DNA from: Entamoeba invadens IP1
Taxonomy: Eukaryota; Evosea; Mastigamoebida; Endamoebidae
Direction: 5' to 3'
Assembly (NCBI RefSeq): GCF_000330505.1
Contig: NW_004443556.1
Span: 299,907 to 363,906, forward strand
DNA: 64,000 bases
Under the pieces are notes generated by a model that was not told the DNA's origin, did no database searches, and was given only the letters and a program-made list of their open reading frames with translations. The position numbers and the translations under genes were made by a program. Below, piece by piece: positions 22,399-31,720 of this stretch. Within the stretch, counting starts at the first letter, position 1. Each line of letters opens with the position of its first letter.

Positions 22399-23160
22399 AT
22401 GAATAACATAAATCATTGTGTTGTCTGTAAAACAAAACACTTTCTCTTGAATGGGTCATATCTTTTGTGTCCCAATTCCTTGTTCAAAGTGTTTGAGTGA
22501 TTTTGAGTATTTAAAGTGCTTCACCAATTATTTTGTCAATAAAAAGTATTCATGTGAGAAGACAACACACTTAAAATGATGTGCCGTTATTGGTATTATT
22601 GTAATCATGAGTGTGAGATGTGTGACGATGGATATTCCCTTATAAACAACATGCAGTGTGTTCCATGCGTCTCCATTTCTGAACATTGTGCGGTGTGTGA
22701 TAAATAATTGTATCGGTATAAAAAGTGTCAGACCAGTTTTTATCTCTCAGAAAGTAAATGTGTGAACTCGAATGCCGCTTTCTGTGTTGAAACAAATGGC
22801 GAATTTTGTACTAAATGTTCTTTTTGGCATTAAGTGAGTTCTGAACAGCTCAAACAACGCGAGAATAGTCCGGTGTGGTGGGTCATCTTACTTATAGTTA
22901 TCACAAACACCACCATTTATCACACCCATCTCATTACTTGCTGCATTTGTTCTCAACAAACCGATTCAAAAAGTAGTTCAAATGACTCAGAATATGAGTG
23001 TACAGAAAACATGGTGATTTTCGATGCTATAAAAACAAAAGAGAAATGGAACTTCTTGAAACACAGTTTGGTGGAAGTGAGCACTTCACTCTTTACATTG
23101 GACGTGACAACAAACACATTCAAGTCAATGATTTTTATATACAAAAACTTTATAATATAA
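22399..23160 (+). pseudogene. TMK-like receptor relic: Cys-rich repeats and membrane segment
   Basis: Frames on the plus strand give furin-like Cys-rich repeats: HCVVCKTKHFLLNGSYLLC, later CEMCDDGYSLINNMQCVPC and HCAVCDK, then KCQTSFYLSESKCV and FCTKCSFWH. A membrane region follows, NSPVWWVILLIVITNTTIYH, and a cytoplasmic tail to 23160. Stops and shifts occur near 22585, 22707 and 22833. Order and spacing fit the C-terminal ectodomain of an Entamoeba TMK, without the kinase domain. The N-terminal ectodomain of such a receptor lies inverted at 19199-20343 across the 411-bp repeats. This is the most convincing TMK relic of the window after the kinase piece at 43 kb. Confidence 0.6.
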
Positions 23161-23476
23161 TATAATAAAAATAATTAATAATATTAAATAAATGTTTTTT
23201 TTAGTGATAAGTTTTTAATTATTTAAAAATCATATTATAAATTTTTAGGTATTATTTATTCCTCAATAAAATAATTTGAGAAATAAATAACTTCAAAAAT
23301 TTTATAGAAAAACATTACATATAATCAAAAATTGTTAATTTAAAAACTATAAAATTAATAAACAATAAAAACTCATATAATTAAAACCAACAAAAAACAA
23401 ATAATGAGAGATTTTTATGAATCTTGATTTTCGAATAAAACAATAATAAATAAACTTAAATAACTACAAGTACTTG
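23161..23476. other. Intergenic A+T-rich region with the upstream region of the next LRR gene
   Basis: No frames. The short TTAAATA motif near 23455 may serve as a TATA-like element for the gene starting at 23477. Confidence 0.45.
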
Positions 23477-25420
23477 ATGCCAAGTCAACTTGACCGCTAC
23501 TCACTCATGATAATTTCAAAATACTTTAAAAATATTGGAGACTTTATTCGACTCATTCAAGTGTGTAAAAAGTTCGAAGATATTCCATCAATGTTCCATT
23601 ACAACCCAATTTGCCTTCACTCACACTTTAATTTCTTTTCAAATGTCGAGACGTATCATTTTTACAAGAAAAGCGACAAATATGTTCCCGGCTATTTTCA
23701 TTACGTTTATGATTATCAAATGTCTTACACCGAATACCTCAAAAAGAGGACTTCCAACTCGACTTTTACACATGTCACATATAACGTGGGCGATTATATA
23801 AAATACAAAAAATACGACGGAGCGACACATCTCAAAGGGAAGGCATTTAAAGATATATCCGAAGACGCAATAAGTTTAGACTTGAGCACTGTTATTTCAC
23901 TTGGAGATTATGGTTTACAGAGTATGTCTACACTTACTTCTGTTGTACTTGGTAATAGTATACAAGAGCTTCCAATCAGTTGTTTTGAGAATGACGTGAA
24001 GTTAAAAGAAATCGACATTTCTCATATCAAAACCATTGGCGAAAAGTGTTTCTATTGTTGTGTGGAGTTGTCTGCAATTACATTAGGTGAAGTGTTATCT
24101 GTTGGGTTAAGTTCTTTTTACGACGCGTTTAACATTAAATATGTGAAGAATTTAGGGACTAAGAATTTGAACACGTTGATCAATTTATCTTCTTCACAAG
24201 CTTTTAATTCAATTCATCACAAATTACTGATCACTCAAAACGATATAAATCTTCTAAATAATTCTCAGCAAATCAACGCGTTTCAACTTCCCGTAGATGA
24301 ATATGGCGTTCAAGCATTCTGCACTGTTAATGGTTTAGAAGACATGAACATCCCAAAAAGTGTCACTCAAATATCTTATAACGCACTTTCAGATACAAAT
24401 TTGAAGCGACTTGATTTATCAAATGTTGTTGAAATAGAAGATAACAATAACCTTGACGGTGTCACGGCTCTTACTATTCCAGTGAATTTGTATTTCAACA
24501 GTCTCATCTTTTTAAACAACTTAAAACGCATTTCGGCAGTCGGGGGAACAGTTATTAAGTCGCCAGTTGCGTGTTTTATGAAAGAGATTCTTGAAGAAAG
24601 TGGATTGTCTAGTCAAGTGTATTTGTACACTAAAAAAGACTTTGAATTGACGAACGGGGTTATTCCCTTGTTTTGTAACCACATTGGGAGCGGGGTATTT
24701 TGCAATGTGAATATTGTGAATATCGAAATACCAAGTAATGTGACTCGTATTGATTGGGGCAATTTCTGGAATTGTCCCAATGTGGAGAAAATTGCGATTT
24801 TTTCTAAAAAGGATATTTCAATTAGTATCGAAAATTGTCCAAAACTACTTGAAGTGATCACTAAAACAACTGTAAACTTTGATGTTTCTAATTGTAAAGA
24901 ATTAACAAAAGTCACTATGCCATATATACCAACAATATCTTTGTACAAAACAGTGGCATTTAATCATTGTAGAAATCTTAAAGAGATTGTTATTGAAAAC
25001 CCCCCAAAAGACTTGATTTTCGAAGAAAGAACATCTTACAGAATTACTCAGTTGGTGAAACTTAACATCAAATATATGGAAGTTGCGTATGATAATTATA
25101 TTGACGATGAACACTACAAACAAGAAGAACAAATTCTGGACGGAGTACAAGACGAAAATGGTTTTGATAATCAAGAAGAAGATGAGAACGTCATTTTAAA
25201 AACAGTTGTTATTCCAGAGGGAGTGAATGTGTTAACAGTAGGTTGTTTTGAAAACGTACATTCAGTAAGTAAAATCGTGTTCCCTTCAACGGTGACAAGA
25301 ATACATGACTACGCCATTTCTCAGTGTGCTAATCTTGCTGAAGTTGAAGGGTTGACTAAAGAAGTCATTGTCGAACAAAATGCTTTTTATAAGTGCGACA
25401 AGTTGCAATTAAATAAATAA
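23477..25420 (+). CDS. BspA-family leucine-rich repeat protein (long form)
   Basis: An intact 647-aa protein; the ATG at 23477 directly follows an in-frame TTG. The leader (MPSQLDRYSLMIISKYFKNIGDFIRL) is the F-box-like N-terminus shared with the genes at 10253 and 31721. BspA/TpLRR repeats cover the rest, for example IKTIGEKCFYCCVELSAITL and NIPKSVTQISYNALSDTNL, and again in the last 80 residues (CFENVHSVSKIVFPSTVTRI). An acidic linker of about 35 residues (HYKQEEQILDGVQDENGFDNQEEDENV, near 550-575) interrupts the repeat array. No signal peptide or anchor visible. Function of the family is mostly unknown; surface or scaffold roles have been proposed. Confidence 0.88.
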   Translation: MPSQLDRYSLMIISKYFKNIGDFIRLIQVCKKFEDIPSMFHYNPICLHSHFNFFSNVETYHFYKKSDKYVPGYFHYVYDYQMSYTEYLKKRTSNSTFTHVTYNVGDYIKYKKYDGATHLKGKAFKDISEDAISLDLSTVISLGDYGLQSMSTLTSVVLGNSIQELPISCFENDVKLKEIDISHIKTIGEKCFYCCVELSAITLGEVLSVGLSSFYDAFNIKYVKNLGTKNLNTLINLSSSQAFNSIHHKLLITQNDINLLNNSQQINAFQLPVDEYGVQAFCTVNGLEDMNIPKSVTQISYNALSDTNLKRLDLSNVVEIEDNNNLDGVTALTIPVNLYFNSLIFLNNLKRISAVGGTVIKSPVACFMKEILEESGLSSQVYLYTKKDFELTNGVIPLFCNHIGSGVFCNVNIVNIEIPSNVTRIDWGNFWNCPNVEKIAIFSKKDISISIENCPKLLEVITKTTVNFDVSNCKELTKVTMPYIPTISLYKTVAFNHCRNLKEIVIENPPKDLIFEERTSYRITQLVKLNIKYMEVAYDNYIDDEHYKQEEQILDGVQDENGFDNQEEDENVILKTVVIPEGVNVLTVGCFENVHSVSKIVFPSTVTRIHDYAISQCANLAEVEGLTKEVIVEQNAFYKCDKLQLNK

Positions 25421-25770
25421 AAATTTTATTTCGAAACGTTTTAATATAATTCATTTCTTAAAACCCTTATTTACACACATGGTTTTTAGTTTAATATTTA
25501 TAACCTTTTATAATTTTCCAATACACTGAAACTTCCCAAGAGCGGGAGGGTGTGGTAATTTTGTTCTCTCAAGAGCGGGCATTTTTGGCCAATCAAACCT
25601 TATAAACCGCTCGATAAAGAACTCTATTTTTAGTTTCAGTCTAAAAATTCCCGCTCTTGAGAGGTTTTACAGTAATTAACACTTTTTAAATCTAATGTTG
25701 CAAATTATTTATTATTAATTACTACTTCTCTCTTCAATTTCTTGTCTCAAAATTTCCATTTTCTACACAG
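25421..25770. other. Intergenic region with GAGCGGG inverted repeat
   Basis: Contains the 25566-25663 palindrome (own entry). Between the arms are a CCAATCA motif and CTTATAAACC, which could be promoter elements of the hAT transposase whose relic follows. Confidence 0.45.
25566..25663. repeat. Inverted repeat, 21-bp arms with GAGCGGG core
   Basis: Left arm 25566-25586 (CTCTCAAGAGCGGGC...) pairs with 25643-25663 with one mismatch. A third partial copy, CCAAGAGCGGGA, lies at about 25537-25548 in direct orientation. The arms are much richer in G+C than the surroundings. Confidence 0.7.
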
Positions 25771-26097
25771 TTAACTGCCGATGAGAGTAATCAACATGCA
25801 AAAGAGTTTGATGCTAAAGTTGCTGAAGTGACGAAAGAACTTGGAGAATACATTAAAGACAAAAGGACGGCTGATTGTGAAACTGTATTGCATAAAAACC
25901 CTTTGACTTATTAAAAATATAGCACTTTCACACTTGAAAGAATTGTCAAAAAAGCACTTGTCTGCACAATCCAGAAGCATTGACTCTGAAAGAGTTTTCA
26001 GTGTTACAGGAATTGTTTTGACTGATAAACGAAACAAAACAAACCTTCACACTGCTTCAAAAATCACATTTTTGAAAATTCAACTTGAACCCAATTA
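25771..26097 (+). pseudogene. hAT-family transposase relic, C-terminal part
   Basis: Two overlapping frames joined by a one-base shift near 25912 give a hAT transposase C-terminus. It has the N-P-L segment, then HLKELSKKHLSAQ, and the hAT dimerisation signature SIDSERVFSVTGIVLTDKR followed by an F-L-K-I-Q end. The R-x-x-D-S-E-R-x-F-S motif is diagnostic of hAT (Ac/hobo/Tam3) elements. The upstream catalytic part is absent, so the copy is dead. CACAG at the left edge may be a remnant splice site. The GAGCGGG inverted repeat just upstream may belong to the same element. Confidence 0.75.
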
Positions 26098-26731
26098 AAT
26101 TGTCTTTGTTATTTGGCATGTTAGTATTTGACTTGAATACAAACAATTTCTGCCCTCGTGCAATTTATCAGATAACTTTTTATCGTCTTTTATTTCAAAG
26201 TTGAGACCTGCAAAATAAATCTTAATTTCAAAAGATAAAAATACCTATTATTTTTATAGTTATTTCATTATTTTTTTGCCATTATTTTTTTTTATTTTTT
26301 GTGGTAAGAGAATGAAGTTTTTGAAGGCATCAGAAAAAAGATGAAGAAATCGGCATTTTTTTCTTTATGGTAATGAAAATGTTTTTGAAATTAAAATAGC
26401 AATAATAATGAATATTGTTTTTTTCATTTTGTTGTTGATCTTTGATTATTTGGTCAAAATAGGATCTATCTTAAAAAACTCCAAGTTCTTTGGAATTTGC
26501 ATGTTGCGATTATTGAAAAATAATGATTGTCTTATGCAAATGGAATTATAATGTAAAAGGGGCATTTTGGGTATTTGTGGTTTGCGATTGCGCACCATAA
26601 TAATTATCAATTAAATTTTTTTTTTAAATTATAATTTTTATTTTAAAAATTTAATATTATAAAAACTTTGAATCTTGACTTTTATTTTTTACATAAAAAC
26701 AATAAAAACTGAAATTTAAAAATCAATACTG
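26098..26731. other. Intergenic region
   Basis: A+T-rich with long T runs near 26270-26300 and 26610-26640. No coding frame. Confidence 0.55.
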
Positions 26732-29000
26732 ATGAGAGTCAAATTAGAAGAATTTTATCTGATGAACGTAGTTCTTTATATTAACACATTCAAATCTCTT
26801 TTGACGTTTTCTACGATCAATAAAAAGTGTATACGTGTGATGAAACGCCTTCAAATCAATCCTCTTGTCATTGAGAAAACGCGTAATCATGATTATTATT
26901 ATAAATATGAAAACTACATGACAGATCATTATTCTCTCAACGTTTTAAAACTTTTTCCAAACATTAAGACGTTGTATCTACCTTCTTACCGATTCAAAGT
27001 TCCAAAAAGTGTGACTTCTCAAATTCAGTATATCAAAGTCGCAAATATGAACGACAATGAATTCCAAATACAAGATGATACATACTTAAAATCAAATGTT
27101 AAATATCCAATTGTTTCACAACAATTTCCTTTCAATGTAATTCATCCTGAACATCAATATAAATTTCAAACTTATGTGATTAATTCCATGAAAACTTTTC
27201 AATATTTTGTTGACAACGTTGACAATTTGTATAACGTTAAAGACCTTGCAATTGTTGTTCCTGATAAAATTAAAGACAAGAATGATACTAACATTACAAA
27301 AAATAAAGCAACACTATTATTACAGTCCATTCAAAATAAAGTTCATCTATTTTTGGAACTTCACAACTTAAAAACACTGCGAATTATTTCAAGTGGCAAA
27401 TGACAATTAAAACACTTTATTCCATTAATATGGCAAAAGGAGGACTTTTTCTTGATAAAATTTTGTATTTAAGAAACGACAAAATGACGACAGAAGACAG
27501 AGAGGTGTTTGGGAAAATCAAAATGTATTTTAAAGTGATGATTATTAAAGTCAAAAATTTGGACACATTGAGTGAACGGAATGTGCAAATCTCTTTTTAT
27601 AACTTTGAAAACAAAATACATGTTGACGAACACAATATTCCGTTAATTAGAAAATACTCAAACGACGCTTTTAAGTGTTTTGAAACAATTACTTTGAACA
27701 AAGAGTCTCAAAATGACATCGATTTGGCGCAAATTAATACGAAAAAATTGATTGTTAATAACGAAAAAGAAACCCCTTGGAACTATCAAATAGAAATTCC
27801 ATCGACTCTCAAATATCTTTCTGTTGTTGAAAATGGAGTTAAAATAGTATGTTCCCAAAATGTTGAAATAGAAGTGGCCAAAACACTCAAATTAAATACT
27901 TTAGTTTTGGCCGACTCTTTCGACTTTTTTGAATTACCCGAATACTCTTATTTTGTTTTAGAAAATAAAGACATTGAATATATGAAAAAGAATGTGACAA
28001 GTGAAAACGAAATACAAAACTATTCCAAAATGACTCAAAAGGAACAAAATGAATTCAGAAATTTTTTAGTGTTAATGAAAGACCTTCAAGTTTTAGAAAT
28101 TGAAGAACATTCTCAATTATTGTATGAAAAGGTCGCTGTCACATTTGTTCCAAAAGAAATTACAAGTGACATAAAATTGAATAATATAACAACTTACAAA
28201 TTTAATACATACAAATTAACACCAATCGAATTTTTAACTTCTTTAACTAAATTAAAAATTTCCTCTATTGGAAGAAATGTTTTGGATTTGGATACCATAA
28301 AGTTAATAAAAATCAAGTGTTATAATATTGGTGCTATAACAATCAATGTAAATCCCTCTTTAAAGTCCATTGATCTCACTGAATGTTATAAAGTACATTT
28401 TGTATGTCGAGTAGGTGTAGTTTATTTGACTCATTTTGATTCTTTTCACACAAATTACACAGAAGGTACAAACATAGTAGTGGACTATTTGATTCCATAT
28501 AAAGAACGGTGTGAACAAGGACCTTGTTGGGCGGATTCTATTGGAAAAAACTTTAATTATATCAAAGGAATGGTATATTCAAATGAGCCTTACACGTCCA
28601 ATGCGAATGGGTATTACTCCCCTAATGTCAACGAATTGCCTTATTTACCAGCAAACATTCTTATAGACCGAATGTGTTACAAACAAGATGCATCTGAAAT
28701 TTGGTTCAAAGCTGTCAAGGAAATTGGCGATTATTGTTTTGAAGATTGTGATTTTAGATATAACAAGAAAATTGAACTTTCAGAAGGACTCACCTCTTTT
28801 GGGTTTGGTGCATTTTGTGGTGCAAAAAATCTTGTGAAAGTCTCTCTGCCTTTAAATTTCAAAAGGCTGCCATTTAAAGCATTTTACAACGTCACAAGTC
28901 TCGCCGAAATTGAAGCGAAAGAAAGTCCAATTGAAATCGACGACTATTCACTTTATAAATGTACAAATTTAGTGAAACATCCCAAATTTGTTCCTATGAN
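26732..29000 (+). pseudogene. F-box/LRR BspA-like gene, one frameshift, runs into an assembly gap
   Basis: The first frame (26732-27403, 223 aa) opens MRVKLEEFYLMNVVLYINTF, an F-box-like leader of the type seen at 14337, and continues with hydrophobic LRR-like segments (LNVLKLFPNIKTLYLPSYRF). It ends at TGA in an ATGA overlap with a second frame (27400 onward) that continues the same fold for about 530 aa. The last 150 residues turn into canonical BspA repeats (AVKEIGDYCFEDC, then EGLTSFGFGAFCGAKNLVKV and LPFKAFYNVTSLAEI) before the run of N at 29000. A single-base indel near 27400 explains the split. The 3' part after the gap (29100-29196) reads CSSLISLCCSS...STLKGTNAFITLF and is probably the end of the same or a neighbouring LRR gene. 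Confidence 0.75.
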
Positions 29001-29099
29001 NNNNNNNNNNNNNNNNNNNNNNNNNNNNNNNNNNNNNNNNNNNNNNNNNNNNNNNNNNNNNNNNNNNNNNNNNNNNNNNNNNNNNNNNNNNNNNNNNNN
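29000..29099. other. Assembly gap (100 N)
   Basis: Exactly 100 N, the usual placeholder for a gap of unknown size. It interrupts a BspA-LRR reading frame. Confidence 0.95.
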
Positions 29100-29196
29100 G
29101 ACTGCAGTTCACTGATTTCATTGTGTTGTTCTTCCTCTCTTATATTACCAAAGTCTACTTTAAAAGGAACAAATGCGTTTATCACACTGTTTTGAA
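29100..29196 (+). pseudogene. 3' end of a BspA-LRR gene after the gap
   Basis: About 31 codons: CSSLISL, a serine-rich stretch, then STLKGTNAFITLF and TGA. It fits the last BspA repeat of the gene entering the gap from the left, but the unknown gap size prevents proof. Confidence 0.5.
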
Positions 29197-29563
29197 GTAA
29201 ATTGATTACAGTATTTTTAATGGTTTTTAGTTCAAACTAACATTTTTAAAAATTTCTATAATTCATTTTTAAAGATTATATTTTATTTTAAATATTTAAT
29301 TTTTGTGTATCATTGTTACAATTATATTATATATTTTATATTTTATATTTAAAATAATGCTTTTTACTGTAAATAATCGTATATTATAATTCCACATTTT
29401 TGGTAATTATTAATTTGGAAACGACTGCTATTTTTGAGTATCATTGATTCAATTAAATTAAATATTTAATCAATAAATAATGTTTTAGTAATAAATAATG
29501 ATATATAATGAAAAGTTATACATATCAATATAAAAAAACAAAACATTTGCATTATTTTAAATG
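29197..29563. other. Intergenic A+T-rich region
   Basis: No frame or motif seen. Confidence 0.6.
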
Positions 29564-30193
29564 TTATACAATTTCACAGCGTTTTTTCTTTGTCGTTTCA
29601 GACAATGGTATCTCTTCATAAAGTTCTTCGTTTGTTTTGGATTCCAAAATTTCATTTATTATTGCTAAAAAGCACTCAGTAATATTTACATTATTTTTTG
29701 TTGATATTTCGAAAAATGGAACACCCCATTCTTTTGCAATATTCTCTCCTTCTTCTTTTGAAACGCTTCTCTGTGTCTCTAAATCGCTTTTGGTTCCACA
29801 TAAAACGCATGGGAAACTCTCGACCAAATAATTTCGTAGAATAGCTTCATAAATAACACACGCGTAAATAAAAGAAGGCTTTGAAGTTATTGAATAAACT
29901 ATAATAAATCCATCAATATTTTTAATTTTTTCGAAAACAAAATCATATGGATCTTGTGGTGTCATATGATCAAATAATGAGACGGGTATAAATTTTCGAT
30001 CGAGTAATACTTTTTTAAAAAATTCTTTTTCTGTCAACGTGTCAATTTTATCATAAAATTTATTTAAACAAAACTGGTATATCATCGCTGAACGCCCAGA
30101 AGATACGTATCCCATAACAATGGTGTGAAATGTTTTTATTCTTTGCATTTTAACGAATGAATATATTAATAAGATCTTTTGTTTTAGTTTCAT
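29564..30193 (-). CDS. Divergent Ras-like small GTPase with degenerate P-loop and switch II
   Basis: A 209-aa frame with Ras-superfamily layout. The P-loop reads G28-Y-V-S-S-G33-R34-S35, so the nucleotide-contacting lysine is replaced by arginine. The switch II D-x-x-G motif reads D75-H-M-T-P, lacking the glycine and the Gln-equivalent. The base-recognition motifs survive (T134-K-S-D137 and S164-T-K166), as does a CAAX box (C-E-I-V) after a basic stretch KKKR. The first ATG (30193) is preceded by TAAAATTCA, close to the Entamoeba initiator. The internal Met16 (30148) would give the more usual Ras N-terminus. Lys-to-Arg in the P-loop normally weakens nucleotide binding badly, so this may be a pseudo-GTPase that binds membranes through prenylation. 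Confidence 0.75.
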   Translation of the reverse strand: MKLKQKILLIYSFVKMQRIKTFHTIVMGYVSSGRSAMIYQFCLNKFYDKIDTLTEKEFFKKVLLDRKFIPVSLFDHMTPQDPYDFVFEKIKNIDGFIIVYSITSKPSFIYACVIYEAILRNYLVESFPCVLCGTKSDLETQRSVSKEEGENIAKEWGVPFFEISTKNNVNITECFLAIINEILESKTNEELYEEIPLSETTKKKRCEIV

Positions 30194-31218
30194 AATGAAT
30201 TTTACATTATGATATGTTTAATTTATCGTTATTTTTTGTGTGTTTGTTGAAAAAAAATATCTTTCTGTTTCTTTTTAATTGTTATATTATTAATAAATAT
30301 TATAATTCTAATACCAATAAATATATTTTAAATTGATTTGTAGAAGAATTATTTCATGTTTACAATAATCATCACACAACAAAAATATTTGTTTGTAATT
30401 TGCTATTATATAAAATTTTAATTTAACGATATTTTAGCTGAAATTGTATTTCGTGTAAATACTCATACAATATTTCAAAAAACATTTTTATCAACTAACC
30501 AACTTAATTTATTCATTTACAATACTGATAAATTACCTTTATTATTCATTATTTAAATATTTGTTTGCTTATCGGTTTTTTAGTGTGTATAACAATAAAC
30601 ATGTTTATTCTTTTTAATAAGTGTAACATTATTTGATAACGTTAATTAAAAAATAATTGAAAACAAAAACAATTTTTAAAGATAAAAACAATGTTTTTTA
30701 AATAATATAAATTATCAACAACTCAATAATACATTTTTTCGATTCCATTTTATTGTTGATTGAAAATATTTAATTATTTTTATGTGTGATTTTTTATCCT
30801 TTTCATTATAAAGAATAAATAATATGAATAATTACAAAATTTGAATTGTGTTTTTGTTATATTTTAATTACAAAAAAGGAAATTTTGGAAACACTAATAT
30901 GACGTGATTTCTGAGATTTATAACACTTCAATTCAATCAAATTTATTTAAACATAAAAATTGTAATGAATAGATCTTATTGTATAAATATGTAAATTTGT
31001 ATGGTTATTTATTAGTTTATCTAAATTAAAGGGAGATGTCTTTTATTGCGAGATTTTTTTGAAATTTTTAATTGGTCTTTGTATAGTAAATCAATGGTTT
31101 AATAAGTTATAATTAATAGAAATAGAATATGAAATAACAGAAAACATAATAATCACAAATTTCATTCCAAAATCACATCAAAATTGTTATGTGACAGAAC
31201 TATTTTGAGAAACGAGGA
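30194..31218. other. Intergenic A+T-rich region
   Basis: One kb without frames. The right end carries the ferredoxin promoter. Confidence 0.6.
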
Positions 31219-31229
31219 GGTATAAAAGG
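31219..31229 (+). promoter_or_regulatory. TATA box of the ferredoxin gene
   Basis: GGTATAAAAGG, 25-35 bases before the ferredoxin ATG. Confidence 0.65.
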
Positions 31230-31253
31230 GAAGTGTGAGCACTATGATACCAA

Positions 31254-31430
31254 ATGCCACCAATTATCAACATAGACAACTGCACTGGATGTGGAGCTTG
31301 TGTCTCAGCGTGCCCACAGAACGTACTTGAGCTCAGAAACGACAAGTCATTTGTAGCAAGACCAGACGACTGCATTGAATGCCATGCATGTGAAGAGGCG
31401 TGTGGTTTTGATGCCGTCTCATTCCCTTAA
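31254..31430 (+). CDS. Small 2[4Fe-4S] ferredoxin (58 aa)
   Basis: The ATG at 31254 opens MPPIINIDNCTGCGACVSAC, a classic bacterial-type ferredoxin. Cluster ligands are C10, C13, C16, C20-P and C40, C43, C46, C50, and it ends AVSFP-stop. At 58 residues it has the normal length for clostridial-type ferredoxins, which Entamoeba uses as the electron acceptor of pyruvate:ferredoxin oxidoreductase in the cytosol. Codon use is notably G+C-rich compared with neighbours, suggesting high expression. Another ATG lies 10 bases upstream (31244) in a different frame, so transcription probably starts between the two, or scanning is leaky. There is no intron or break. Confidence 0.93.
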   Translation: MPPIINIDNCTGCGACVSACPQNVLELRNDKSFVARPDDCIECHACEEACGFDAVSFP

Positions 31431-31720
31431 TCAATTTTTCACTCTAGTTATTTATATGTGTTTCAACTATATTTTTATAAACAAAAAAGTAATTTGATTT
31501 GTAAAAATATTTATTATAATTTTATTTATTAAAATCAATTACATTTTTCATCAAAAAATTTTTTTTTATTTTAATAATAATGAAATTATATAATTATTAT
31601 AATATAATAATTTTTAAAAAAATGCACCTAATAATTATTTTGAATGATTTTGTGTTGAAAGATTTGATAAAAAACTATTTCGATTGTTATTTCAACTCAT
31701 TTTCAACAATTTAAATAAAA
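31431..31720. other. Intergenic region
   Basis: Short A+T-rich spacer with T runs. No features seen. Confidence 0.6.
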
